From assembly GCA_019916065.1 (NCBI GenBank), contig CM034236.1, positions 27,370,457-27,434,456 of the forward strand: a DNA stretch of 64,000 nt. Reading direction: 5' to 3'. Of this stretch, positions 51,710 through 64,000 are shown one piece after another. Within the stretch, counting starts at the first letter, position 1. The number at the start of each line of letters is the position of its first letter. The position numbers and the translations under genes were made by a program. Origin of the DNA: Vitellaria paradoxa (lineage: Eukaryota > Streptophyta > Magnoliopsida > Ericales > Sapotaceae). The notes beneath the pieces were generated by a model. That model was given only the letters and a program-made list of their open reading frames with translations, searched no databases and was not told where the DNA came from.

Positions 51710-54700
51710 AGCAGCTGAGATGTGCGTTTGAAATCCATACCTGAAGTTGCTAGGGCTAGTGGTTTAGAGCACGATACATTAATTTATATTGATGATACCC
51801 TAATTTCTTTGTTACACTTCCCTTCAAAAGAAATGAAGATATAAACCCAACCAAAGCTAGTCACAGTGGAATGACCCTAGAACACTATGCACTAGCCACT
51901 GCAGAAATCACTCAACTCCAAGCTGAAGCTTGTGAACAGGTTAGCCAGTAGGTGGCAGGTAAAAGGTCAAGGTTTATGATAGAGCATGCAGCTCCGGTGT
52001 CAAAAAAAGCTATGACAGGTAAGGGTTTTGAGTATTCTGAGAAAATCAATAGTAGCCTGTCCGATGATCATCTTCTTTTCTGGACTGGAATTTCTCAAGG
52101 AGTGCTTGGTGGTGTTCTTCTGTGGGTGAGAACAGTAGGATATCAGAGGAGATGACACCATTAACATCTTCAAGTTCAGTAAAATCAAGAATGGGGTTTG
52201 CTGCCAGTAAGGTGATATGAAAAATTCTGCTTCTCAAAAAGGAAGAAATGGTCTAGCTAAAGCACTGGTTCTACCAGTATATAATCTTACTTCAGAAGTC
52301 CAATCGATGATAATGAATCAAACAAGGTCAACTATTTCTCATTGGGCGTGTGAAGCTTTTTATGTCAATAAGCAGTCTGAACAAGTTCGAGGGAAAATGA
52401 GACTATGATACTGACTGCTACAGTGACTACAGTGACTGATAATGACTATTACAATGATATCAACATGCTTGTATTGGTACTGCCCAAACCACTCTAAATG
52501 CTGGAACAATTATGGTTACCCAGAAAAGCTGCCAAGGAGGAGGCACTTAGAAACCTGACAAGGTGTAACCACCTGACAAAATCCAACCCAGACAAGAACC
52601 ACCTTTTAACAGGTAGAAGAGCTTGGACTTCTGATCATAGTGTTTCTCTAGATCTTTTCTGTCAAATGAACAACACTTCATGCGCAAATAGTCTTCTCTT
52701 GCCTGGGTAAGAAAGTGGTCTGGAATTCCAAGAAATTCACTATATAGATGAGATAGGAACAAATTGTCCGTGACTTTGGAAACGGCCAGTAGAAACTTTG
52801 TAAAGAACATATTCAAGCTTCTCACATGCACCAGTATACTATTCCTGCAACTAGAAAATAACAATTGCACTCACTACCTGTTAAAAGGTATGGATGATCC
52901 GAACCTCAAACAAGTTTTTCCCAATTCTCTCCCTGACCCACTAGGGAAAGAAAGTGCCAAGGTCATGCAAACCCGAGGTCTTGAATTACACTCAATCTCT
53001 ATTGGAGATTCCCAAGATTGCCCAATTTGTTTCACCACTCTCCATGCTCTTAAAGAAAGATTGTTTCGAATGGACAAATGAACAAACTAAGGCAGTTCAG
53101 TCCCTCAAGGCTGCTCTTGTATCAAAAAAAGCTATGACAGGTAAGGGTTTTGAGTATTTGTCTAAAAGGATATGAATCTTAGAATGGATGATCCGAACCT
53201 CAAACAAGTTTTTCTCAATTCTCTCCCTGACCCACTAGGGAAAGAAAGTGCCAACGACATTTGCCAGGAAATTTCTTCTTCCTGAAGAATTTCCATTTGA
53301 CTTTTCGAGACTTTTTCAGTTTGGAAACCCGTCTGAAAGTTAATGGGCATGCGAAGCTTTTTATGTCAATAAACAGTCTGAACAAGTTCGAGGGAAAATG
53401 AGACTGGTTCCAGGCTTATCCCGAACCCTCGAGCATGGAATCTCCTCACCCTCTTAACTTGGTTCCATCCTATTTAAACTTGGCTAGCACTGCTCCGAAC
53501 CCATTACCATCGGTATGTCCTTATAAAGATTGTTTCGAATGGACAAATGAACAAACTAAGGTAGTTCAGTCCCTCAAGGCATGATTGGTGGATCGCGCTT
53601 GGTGAATACCGGCAACTACAAGTCTACCAGGTTGCAAACATGGATTTGTTCCTCTCCTATCTCCTATGGTCTTCTATACCCCATCTCTACCTCACCCAAC
53701 CTTTTGAGACCAACCCTTTACTAGTCCAAGTGTTAAGACCATTCTCCTCTCTACCTATCCATGACCCATTCAACTGCCCAGTTTTCCCCACTGAAATTAA
53801 CATCATTGAGCGAAACCTCTCGGCACACTCTTTTGATGGTTGCTAGGGCTAATAGTTGGTGGTGAAGACCTTCTATATTGGCTTTGAGATCCGTTATCAA
53901 GGCTTCAAGGGTTCAGCCAAACAGGTCCAACAATTTTTAGGCATTGTTAACTATATGAGAGATTTTATTCCCAAGATTGCCCGATTTGTTTCACCACTCT
54001 CCAGGCTCTTAAAGAAAGATTGTTTTGAATGAACAACATTACCACTCAACATTCAAAGAAATTCTTGCCGTCTGCCGCGGTATTAAAAATTTTCAATTCC
54101 ATCTCATTGGATACAAATTTCTTATCAAAATGGACATATCCTCATTCCCAAAAACCTATTATCCATCCTCTACCACCACCTGATTCTATCACTGGGGCCT
54201 CAAGCAAACCTCCAGAGGTATTTCCCATTCAACCTCCATCTACAAACCCCATTTCTTATCTCCTTACAGGCTCTGAAGCGTCTCTGTAATCAAAAGAAAT
54301 TCCTTCATAATGTTGAGCAAACCAGAAATACCCTGGATGGTTGTGAATTATCAGCCCCTGAATCAGTTCCTGCTTGATGATAAGTTTCCCCTTCCCAACT
54401 GTCTTTTCTTATTCAAACGGTTGGCCCAGCTTTGCAAATTCCTCAACCAGACAGCAAATTTGTCCTCCAGACTGACTCAAGTGATCAATATTGGGATGCT
54501 GCTCTTCTCACAGATGATATCAAACTTTGAGAAGATTTTTGCCTGGGCCAACCGTTTGAATAAGAAAAGACGGTTGGGAAGGTTGGAATTCTGTGAAATC
54601 CTGTGAGCTACTTCCGTATGTGCAGAATTGGTTTCAGAGCCCTGGTTGTTCGGTTCTCAGATTAGTATGCTCTCTGCATGAAGTGTTGTTCATTTGACAG

Positions 54701-54924
54701 AAAAGATCTAGAGAAACACTATGCAAGAGTAAAGTGTTTTTTGACATCAGATGAAAGAGTTTTTGGAGAAGAGCCAGTTGGTGGCGAAAAGCCACAATCA
54801 GATGCCCTTTCCATCCCCAAGGATTGCTGTATGTTTCACCCACAAACCCCTGGATACTGGGAGAGTCTTTGCCTGAGCCTTGAGGGACTGAACTGCCTTA
54901 GTTTATTCATTTGTCCATTCGAAA
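51710..54924. other. Scrambled mosaic of EPRV fragments
   Basis: About 40 viral pieces of ~17-165 bp, joined in random order and both orientations. Examples: coat coiled coil, minus, 51710-51758; RT YIDD box, plus, ~51763-51797; RT N-part, plus, 51798-51927; protease, minus, 51928-52036; coat, minus, 52146-52251; movement protein, plus, 52457-52520; coat, minus, 52604-52765; movement protein, plus, 52766-52868; coat, plus, 52877-53006; RNase H, plus, 53007-53113; pol tail, plus, 53410-53524; RT, minus, 54520-54581; leader with degenerate primer site, plus, 54581-54678; RNase H, minus, 54857-54924. All parts of the genome are sampled, some several times. Each piece resembles copies A-C closely. 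No piece encodes anything intact. Confidence 0.88.
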
Positions 54925-55726
54925 AAAACTTGGCGCTCGGGTGGCCGATTATAATGATATTTGTCTTTATTTTTTTTATTTTTACTTGATCTACGAATTC
55001 AAATCAAAAAGGGCAATGACTTGGCGCTCGGGTGTCTGGTTAGAATAATATTTTTATTCATTTTTTGTATTTTTTCGTGATCTGCGCATTTAAATTAAAA
55101 ACAACCAAAATTTGGTGCTCGGGTGTCTGATTTCAATGACATTTGTCTTCATTTGTTGTATTTTTATGCGTTATACGACTCCAAATTAAAAACGGCTATA
55201 ACTTGGCGCTTGAGTGTTTAGTTAGAGTAATATTTGTTTTATTTTTGGTATTTTTACGTGATCTGCGCATTTAAATTAAAAGCGACTAAAACTTGGCGCT
55301 CCGGTGTCTAGTTAAAGTAATTATTTTGTTCATTTTTTGTATTCTTTTACGTGATCCGCGCATGTAAATTAATAACGGCCAAAACCTGGCACTCAGGTGT
55401 CTAATTACAATGATATTTATCTTTATTTTTTGTATTTTTACGCGATCTACAAATGTAAATTACAAACAACTATAACTTAACGCTCGGGTATCTGGCTAGA
55501 GTAATATTTTCGTTCATTTTTGTATTTATACGTGATCTGCGCATTTAAATTTAAAACAGCCAAAACTTGGTGCTCGAGAGCCTAATTACAATGATATTTG
55601 TCTTTATTTTTTGTATTTTTACGCGATCTACAAATCCAAATAAATAACAGCTATAACTTGGCGATCGGGTGTCTGGTTAGAGCAATATTATTGTTCATTT
55701 TTTGTATTTTTATGTGATCTGCGCAT

Positions 55727-57904
55727 TTAAATTTAAAACAGCCAAAACTTGTTGCTCGAGGGTCTGATTACAATGATATTTGTCTTCATTTTTTGCATTG
55801 TTACGCAATCTATGAATTCAAATAAAAAATAGTTATAGCTCCTCACTCGGGTGTCTGGTTAGAGTAATATTTTTTTTCATTTTTTGTATTTTTACGTAAT
55901 CTGCGTATTTAAATTAAAAACGGCCAAAACTTGGTGCCTGGGCGTCCGGTTACAATGATATTTGTACTCAATTTTTGTGTTTTTATGTGATCCACGAATC
56001 AAAATTAAAAACGACTATAACTTGGTGCTCGGGTGTCTCGTTAGAGTAATATTTTTGTTCATTTTTTGTATTTTAACATGATCTGCGCATTTAGATTAAA
56101 CACGGCCCGAACTTTGTGCTCGGGTGTCCGATTACAATGATATTTGCTTCTCTTTTTGTATTTTTATGTGATCTACGAATCCAAATTAAAAACGGCTATA
56201 ACTTGGTGCCCGTTTGTTTGGTTAGAGCAATATTTTTGTTCATGTTTTGTATTATTACGTGATTTGTGTATTGAAATTAAAAACGATTCAAACTTGGTGC
56301 TCGGGTGGTCGATTATAACGATATTTGTCTTCATTTTTTGTATTTTTACATGATCTACGAATTCAAATAAAAAAGGGCAATGAATTGGCGCTCGAGTGTC
56401 TAGTTAAAGTAATGTTTTTGTTCATTTTTTGTATTTTTTCATGATCTGCGCATTTAAATTTAAAACAGCCAAAACTTGTTACTCGGGGGTCTGATTACAA
56501 TGATATTTGTCTTCATTTTTTGTATTGTTACGCGATCTATGAATTCAAATAAAAAATGGTTATAGCTCCTCACTCGAGTGTCAGGTTAGAGTAATATTTT
56601 TTTTCATTTTTTGTATTTTTACGTAATCCGCATATTAAATTAAAAACGGCCAAAATTTGGTGCTCGGGCGTCCGGTTACAATGATATTTGTACTCAATTT
56701 TTGTGTTTTTATGCGATTCACGTATCAAAATTAAAAACGACTACAACTTGGTGCTCAGGCGTCTCGTTAGAGTAATATTTTTGTTCATTTTTTGTATTTT
56801 AACATGATCTGTGCATTTAAATTAAACACGGCCCGAGCTTTGTGCTCGGGTGTCCGATTACAACGATATTTGCTTCTTTTTTGCATTTTTATGTGATCTA
56901 CGAATCCAAATTAAAAACGGCTATAACTTGGTGCCCATTTGTTTGGTTAGAGCAATATTTTTGTTCTTTTTTTGTATTATTACGTGATTTGTGTATCGAA
57001 ATTAAAAACGGTCAAAACTTGGCGCTCGAGTAGTCGATTATAATGATATTTGTCTTCATTTTTTTTATTTTTACATGATCTACGATTTCAAATCAAAAAC
57101 GGCAATGAATTGGCGCTCGAGTGTCTGGTTAGAGTAATGTTTTTGTTCATTTTTTGTATTTTTCCGTGATCTGCGCATTTAAATTTAAAACAGCCAAACC
57201 TCGTTGCTCGGGGGTCTGATTACAATGATATTTGTCTTCATTTTTTGTATTGTTACGCGATCTATGAATTCAAATAAAAAACGGTTATAGCTCCTCACTC
57301 GGGTGTCTGGTTAGAGTAATATTTTTTTTCATTTTTTCTATTTTTACGTAATCTGCGTATTTAAATTAAAAACGGCCAAAACTTGGTGCTCGAGCGTCCG
57401 GTTACAATGATATTTGTACTCAATTTTTGTGTTTTTATGCGATCCACGAATCAAAATTAAAAACGGCTATAACTTGGTGCTCGGGCGTCTCGTTAGAGTA
57501 ATATTTTTGTTCATTTTTTGTATTTTAACATGATCTGCGCATTTAGATTAAACACGGCCCGAACTTTGTGCTCGAGTGTCCAATTACAATGATATTTGCT
57601 TCTTTTTTTGTATTTTTATGTGATCTACGAATCCAAATTAAAAACGGCTATAACTTGGTGCCCGTTTGTTTGGTTAGAGCAATATTTTTGTTCATTTTTT
57701 GTATTATTACGTGATTTGTGTATCGAAATTAAAAATGGTCAAAACTTGGCGCTCGGGTGGTCGATTATAATGATATTTGTCTTCATTTTTTTTTATTTTT
57801 ACATGATCTACGAATTCAAATCAAAAACCGCAATAAATTGGCGCTCGAGTGTCTGGTTCAAGTAATGTTTTTGTTCATTTTTTGTATTTTTCTGTGATCT
57901 GCGC
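55727..57904. repeat. Higher-order satellite repeat, ~726 bp x 3
   Basis: Three consecutive copies of an 8-monomer (4-dimer) block. Marker GTTATAGCTCCTCACT recurs at 55832, 56559 and 57284. Marker GCCCGA before the TTTGTGCTCG variant recurs at 56105, 56831 and 57557. Steps are 725-727 bp. Copies resemble each other more than neighbouring monomers within a copy do, which defines a higher-order repeat. Confidence 0.85.
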
Positions 57905-60254
57905 ATTTAAATTAAAAATAGCCAAAATTTGGTGCTTGGGTGTCCGATTTCAATGACATTTATCTTCATTTTTTGTATTTTTACGCGTTATACGACTCCG
58001 AATTAAAAATGGCTATAACTTGGCGCTCGGGTGTCTAGTTAGAGTAATATTTGTTCATTTTTTGTATTTTTTTACGTGATCCACGCATGTAAATTAAAAA
58101 CAGCCAAAACCTGGCACTCGGGTGTCCAATTACAATGATATTTATCTTTATTTTTTGTATTTTTACGCGATTTACGAATCTAAATTATAAACAGTTATAA
58201 CTTGGCGCTCGGGTGTCTGGCTAGAGTAATATTTTCATGCATTTTTTGTATTTATACGTGATCTACGCATTTAAATTTAAAACAACCAAAACTTGGTGCT
58301 CGAGAGCCTGATTACAATGATATTTGTCTTTATTTTTTGTATTTTTACGCGATCTACAAATCCAAATAAATAACAGCTATAACTTGGTGCTCGGGTGTCT
58401 GGTTAGAGCAATATTATTGTTCATTTTTTGTATTTTTACGTGATCTGCGTATTTAAATTAAAAACGGTCAAAACTTAGTGCTCGGGGGTCCAATTACAAC
58501 GATATTTGTCTTTAATTTTTGTATTTTTACGCGATCTACGAATGAAAATTAAAAACGGCTATAACTTGGCGCTCGGGCGCTTGGCTAGAGTATTATTTTC
58601 ATTCATTTTTTGTATTTCGACGTGATTTGCGCATTTAAAGTAAAAACGGCCAGAACCTGGCGCTCGGGTGTCTGATTGTAATGATATTTGTCTTTATTAT
58701 TTGTACTTTTACGCGATCTATGAATCCAAGTTAAAAATGGCTATAACTTGGCGCTCGTGAGTCAGCTTAGGGCAATATTTTTGTCATTTTTTTATTTTTA
58801 CGTGATCTGTGTATCAAAATTAAAAAGGGTCAAAACTTGGCACTCGGGTATCCGATTACAATGATATTTGTCTTCATTTTTTGCATTTTTACTCGGTCTA
58901 TGAATCCAAAATAAAAACAGCTATAACTTGGCGCTCAGTTGTCTAGTTAGAGTAATATTATTGTTCATTTTTTGTATTTTTACGTGATCTGCGCATTTAA
59001 ATTTAAAACGACCAAAACTTGGTGGTCGGGTGTCCGATTATAAAGATATTTGTCTTCATTTTTTATATTTTTACGCGATCTGCGAATCCAAATTAAAAAC
59101 AGCTTAACTTGGCACTCGAGTGTCTGGTTAGAGTAATATTTTTTTTTTCATTCTATATATTTTTCTGTGATCTGTGCATTTAAATTAAAAACGGCCAAAA
59201 CTTGGCGCTCGGGTGTCCGATTACAATGAAATTTATCTCCATTTTTTGTATTTTTACGCGATACACGAATCAAAATTAAAGACGGCAATAACTTGGCACT
59301 CAGGTGTCCAATTACAATGATATTTGTCTTCGTTTTTTGTATTTTTATGCAATCTAAGAATCCAAATTAAAAACGGCTATAACTAGGCACTCGTGTGTCT
59401 GGTTAGAACAATATTTTTGTTCATTTTTTTGTATTTTTACGTGATATATGTATCGAAATTAAAAATGGTCAAAACTTGGCGCTTAAGTGTCCAATAACAA
59501 TGATATTTGTCTTTATTTTTTGTATTTTTACGTGATCTACGAATCGAATTTAGAAACGGCAATAACTTGGCACTCGGGCGTCTGGTTAGAGTAATATTTT
59601 TGTTCTTTTTTTGTGTTGTTACGTGATCTACGCATTTTAAAACAGCCAAAACTTAGGCTCGAGGGTCTAATTACAATGATATTTGTCTTCATTTTCTATA
59701 TTTTTACGCGATCTACGAATCCAAATAAAAAATGGCTATAATTTCTCGCTCGGGTGTCTGGTTAGAGTAATATATTTGTTCATTTTTTGTATGTTTACAC
59801 GATCTGTGTATTTAAATTAAAAACGGCCAAAACTTGGTTCTCAGGCGTCCAATTGCAATGATATTTGTCTTCAATTTTTGTATTTCTACTCGATCTACGA
59901 ATCAAAATTAAAAACGGTTATAACTTGGCACTCGGGCGTTTGGTTAGAATAATATTTTTGTTCATTGTTTATATTCTAACGTGATCTGCACATTTAAATT
60001 AAAGACAGCCCAAACTTGGTGCTCAGGTGTCCGATTACAATGATATTTATCCTTTTTTTCTGTATTTTTATGCGATCTACGAATCCACATTAAAAACAGA
60101 TATAACTTGGCACTCTGTGTGTCTAGTTAGAGTAATATTTTTCTTCATTTTTTTGCATTTATACGTGATCTGCGTATTTAAATTAAAAACGGCCAAAACT
60201 TGGTCCTCAAGCGTCTGATGACAATGATATTTGTACTCAATTTTTGTATTTTTA

Positions 60255-60269
60255 ATTACCAAAAAAAAA
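60255..60269 (+). mobile_element. Micro-LINE insertion (15 bp) with 11-bp target-site duplication in satellite
   Basis: TTGTATTTTTA is repeated at 60244-60254 and 60270-60280, around ATTACC plus nine A. TTACC-(A)n is the terminal sequence of the local L1 family. No other monomer in the window contains this insert. Confidence 0.65.
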
Positions 60270-63200
60270 TTGTATTTTTACGCGATCTATGAATCAAAAT
60301 TAAAAACGGCTATAACTTGGCGCTCGGGCATCTCGTTAAAGTAATATTTTTGTTCATTTTTTGTATTTTAACTTGGTCTGCGCAATTAAATTAAACATGG
60401 CGTGAACTTTGTGCTCGGGTGTCCGATTACAATGATATTTGTCTTCTTTTTTTGTATTTCTATGTAATCTACGAATCCAAATTAAAAACGGGTATAACTT
60501 GGCGCCCATGTGTCTGGTTAGAATAGTATTTTTGTTCATTTTTTGTATTTTTACGTGATTTGTGTATCGAAATTAAAAAAAGTCAAAACTTGGCGCTCGG
60601 GTGGCCGATTACAATGATATTTGTCTTCACTTTTTTGTATTTTTACGTGATCTGCGCATCTAAATTTAAAACGGCCAAAATTTGGTACTCGGGTGTCCGA
60701 TTATAATAATATTTATCTGCATTTGTTTTTATTTTTACACGATCTACAAATTCAAATTAAAAACGGCTATAACTTGGCACTCGGGTGTCTGGTTAGAGTA
60801 ATATTTTTGTTCATTTTTTATATTTTTTCGTGATCTGCACATTTAAATTAAAAATAGCCAAAATTTGGTGCTCTGGCGTCCGATTTCAATGACATTTGTC
60901 TTCATTCTTTGTATTTTTACGCGTTCTACGACTCCAAATTAAAAACGACTATAACTTAGCGCTCGGGTGTCTGGTTAGAGTAATATTTATTTTAGTTTCT
61001 GTATTTTTATGTGATCTGCGCATTTAAATTAAAGTGATTAAAACTTGGCGCTTCGGTTTTCGATTACAATGATATTTGCCTTCATTTTTTCAAAATTTTA
61101 AGCGATCTACGAATCCGAAATAAAAATGGCTATAACTTGGCGCTCGGGTGTCTGGTTAGAGTAATATTTTTGTTTATTTTTTGTATTGTTACATGATCTG
61201 TGCATTTAAATTTAAAACAGCCAAAACTTGATGCTCGAGGGTCTGATTACAATGATATCTGTCTTCATTTTTTGTATTTTTACGCGATCTACGATTCCAA
61301 ATAAAAAACAGCTATAACTTGGCCCTCAGATGTCTAGTTAGAGTAATATTTTTGTTCATTTTTTGTATTTTTACGTGATCTGCATATTTAAATTAAAAAC
61401 GGCCAAAACTTTGTGCTCGGGCGTCCGATTACAATGATATTTGTTTTCAATTTTCATATTTTTACGCGATCTACGAATCAAAATTAAAAACGGCTATTAC
61501 TTGGCGCTCGGGTGTCTGGTTAGAGTAATATTTTAGTTCATGTTTTGTATTTTTACGTGATCTGCGTATTTAAATTAAAAATGGCCAAAACATGGTGCTC
61601 GGGCGGCCGATTACAATTATATTTTTGTTCAATTTTTGTATTTCTACGCAATCTACGAATTAAATTTAAAAACGGCTATAACTCGGCACCGGGCGCCTGG
61701 TTAAAGTAATATTTTTGTTCATTTTATGTATTTTAACGTGATTTGCACATTTAAATTTAAAACGGCCAGAACATGGTGCTTGAGTGTCTGATTACAATGA
61801 TATTTGTCTTCATTTTTTGTATTTTTACGCGATCTACGATTCCAATTTAAAAACAACTATAACTTGGCACTCAGGCGTCTAGTTAGAGTAATATTTTAGT
61901 TCATTTTTTTGTATTTTTACGTGATCTGAGCATTTAAATTTAAAACAACCAAAACTTGTTGCCCAGGGGTCTGATTACAATGATATTTGTCATCATTTTT
62001 TGAATTGTTACGCGATCTATGAATTCAAATAAAAAAGGCTATAGCTTCTTACTCAGATGTCTGGTTACAGTAATATTTTTTGTTCATTCTTTGTATTTTT
62101 ACGTGATCTACGTATTTATATTAAAAACAGCCAAAACTTGGTTCTCAGGCGTCCGATTGCAATGATATTTGCCTTCAATTTTTGTATTTTTACTCGATCT
62201 ACGAATCAAAATTAAAAACGGCTATTACTTGGCGCTCGGGCGTTTGGTTAGAATAATATTTTTGTTCACTGTTTGTATTCTAACATGATCTGCGCATTTA
62301 AATTAAAGATGACTCGAAGTTGGTGCTTGGGTGTCCGATTACAATGATATTTGTCTTCATTATTTGTATTTTTACGCGATCTACGAATCCAAATTAAAAA
62401 CGACTATAACTTGGCACTCAGGCGTCTGGTTTGAGTAATATTTTAGTTCATTTTTTGTATTTTTACGTGATCTGCGCATTGAAATTTAAAACAGCCAAAT
62501 CTTGTTGCTCGGGGATCTGATTACAATGATAATTATCTTCATGTTTTGAATTGTTACACGATCTATGAATTCAAATAAAAAACGGTTATAGCTTCTCACT
62601 CGGGTGTCTAGTTAAAGTAATATTTTGTTCATTTTTTGTATTTTTACGTGATATGCGTATTTAAATTAAAAACGGCCAAAACTTGGTGCTCAGGCGTGCG
62701 ATTTCAATGATATTTGCACTCAATTTTTGTGTTTTTACGCAATCTACGAATCAAAATTAAAGATGGCTATAACTTGGCACTCGGGCATCTCGTTAGAGTA
62801 ATATTTTTGTTCATTTTTTGTATTTTAACGTGATCTGCACATTTAAATTAAACACGGCCCAAACACTATGCTCGGGTATCCGATTACAATGAATTTGTCT
62901 TCTTTTTTGTATTTTTATGTGATCTACGAATCTAAATTAAAAACGGCTATAACTTGGCACCCGTCTGTCTGGTTAGAGCAATATTTTTATTCATTTTTTG
63001 TATTTTTATGTGATTTGTGTATCGAAATTAAAAACGGTCAAAACTTGGCACTCGGGTGGCCGGTTACAATGATATTTCTCTTCATTTTTCTGTATTTTTA
63101 CGTGATCTACGTATTTAAATTTAAAATGGCCAAAATTTGGTGCTCAGGTGTCCGATTACGATGATATTTATCATCATTTTTTTATTTTTACATGATCTAC

Positions 63201-64000
63201 GAATTCAAATAAAAAACGGCAATAACTTGGCGCTCGGGTGTCTGGTTAGAGTAGTATTTTTGTTCATTTTTTATATTTTTCTGTGATCTGTGCATTTAAA
63301 TTAAAAACAACCAAAATTTGGTGCTCGGGTGTCCGATTTCAATGACATTTGTCTTCTTTTTTGGTATTTCTACGCGATCTACGAATTGAATTTAAAAACG
63401 GCAATAACTTGGCGCTCGAGTGTCTGGTTAGAGTAATATTTTTATTTTTTTTGTGTTTTTACGTGATCTAGTTATTTAAATTTAAAATAGCCAAAACGTG
63501 GTGCTCGGAAGTCTGATTACAATGATATTTGTCTTCATTTTTTATATTTTTACGTGATCTACGAATCCAAATAAAAAATGGCTATAACTTCTCGCTCGGG
63601 TGTCTGGTTAGAGTAATATATTTGTTCATTTTTTGTATTTCTACGTGATCTGCGCATTTAAATTTAAAACAGCCAAAACTTGGTGCTTGGGTGTCTGATT
63701 ACAATGATATTTGTCTTCTTTTTTTTTGTATTTCTACGCGATCTAAGAATCCAAATTAAAAATGACTATAAATTGGCGCTCGCGTGTCTGGTTAGAGCAA
63801 TATTTTTGTTCATTTTTTGTATTTTACGTGATATATATATCGAAATTAAAAACGGCCAAAACTTGGCGCTCCAGTGTTCGATTATAATGATATTTATCAT
63901 CATTTTTTGTATTTTTACGTGATCTACGTGTTGAATTTAAAAATGGCTACATCTTAGTGCTCGAGCATCTAGTTAGTGTAATATTTTCGTTCATTTTTTG

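Larger units (their letters stand above)
54925..64000. repeat. Satellite array, right flank
   Basis: About 9.1 kb, ~100 monomers of the same 91/182-bp satellite as 1-1639, in the same orientation, running off the window end. Monomers differ by point changes and 1-3 bp indels. The strict A-B alternation breaks in places (two A-type units adjoin near 59290). It begins AAAACTTGGCGCTCG, repeating the last satellite bases left of the viral block (1625-1639). Short ORFs are repeat artefacts. Confidence 0.95.

Noticed and set aside
54925..64000. Short ORFs on both strands in the satellite (also 1-1639)
   Set aside because: They recur with the monomer, change frame at each indel and have no start context or domain.

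Overview
This window is heterochromatin-like DNA of a flowering plant, most likely a eudicot. I find no host gene, tRNA or rRNA. What it holds is a satellite array invaded by plant pararetroviral DNA (family Caulimoviridae), two Athila-type Ty3/Gypsy LTR retrotransposons and plant L1-type LINEs. The species cannot be told from the sequence.

Layout. (1) 1-1639 and 54925-64000 are the same AT-rich satellite in the same orientation: ~91-bp monomers of two alternating types (182-bp dimers), with a ~726-bp higher-order repeat at about 55727-57904. (2) 1640-54924 is a block of endogenous pararetrovirus (EPRV). It holds three nearly genome-length, circularly permuted and decayed copies in alternating orientation: A, minus, 1640-8827; B, plus, 8828-31502; C, minus, 31547-51709. 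A ~3.2-kb scrambled mosaic of about 40 short viral pieces follows (51710-54924). The block is flanked by a 15-bp near-identical direct repeat of satellite sequence. (3) Copy B is split at the start of its pol region by Athila-1 (9014-26605, plus). Athila-1 keeps gag and protease but has lost RT, RNase H and integrase, and it carries two nested LINEs. One is an intact two-ORF L1 (16628-22639, minus). The other is an ORF1-only 'half-LINE' (14104-16562, minus). (4) Copy C is split inside its coat-protein region by Athila-2 (32315-46653, minus). Athila-2 is complete in structure (LTR, tRNA-Asp primer site, gag, protease, RT, RNase H, integrase, env-position ORFs, polypurine tract, LTR) but has several in-frame stops.

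Order of events, inferred from nesting and LTR divergence counted by eye: satellite array; EPRV block; Athila-1 (LTRs ~3% different), then its LINEs; Athila-2 (LTRs ~0.8% different). Two extremely short LINE insertions with target-site duplications (46726-46752 and 60255-60269) hit copy C and the satellite.

How the parts work. Every recognisable coding region belongs to a mobile element. Only LINE-2 looks potentially autonomous. Athila-1 and LINE-1 look like parasites that need RT from relatives. The EPRV copies are too broken to encode full products, but their opposed orientation and mosaic would give double-stranded, virus-homologous RNA if transcribed. The most unusual signals are the EPRV mosaic, paired GGTCCGGACC palindromes spaced two helical turns apart in both Athila elements, LTR hairpins with a conserved 25-nt loop and covarying stems, the ORF1-only LINE, and a long unrecognised extension of the viral polyprotein after RNase H.
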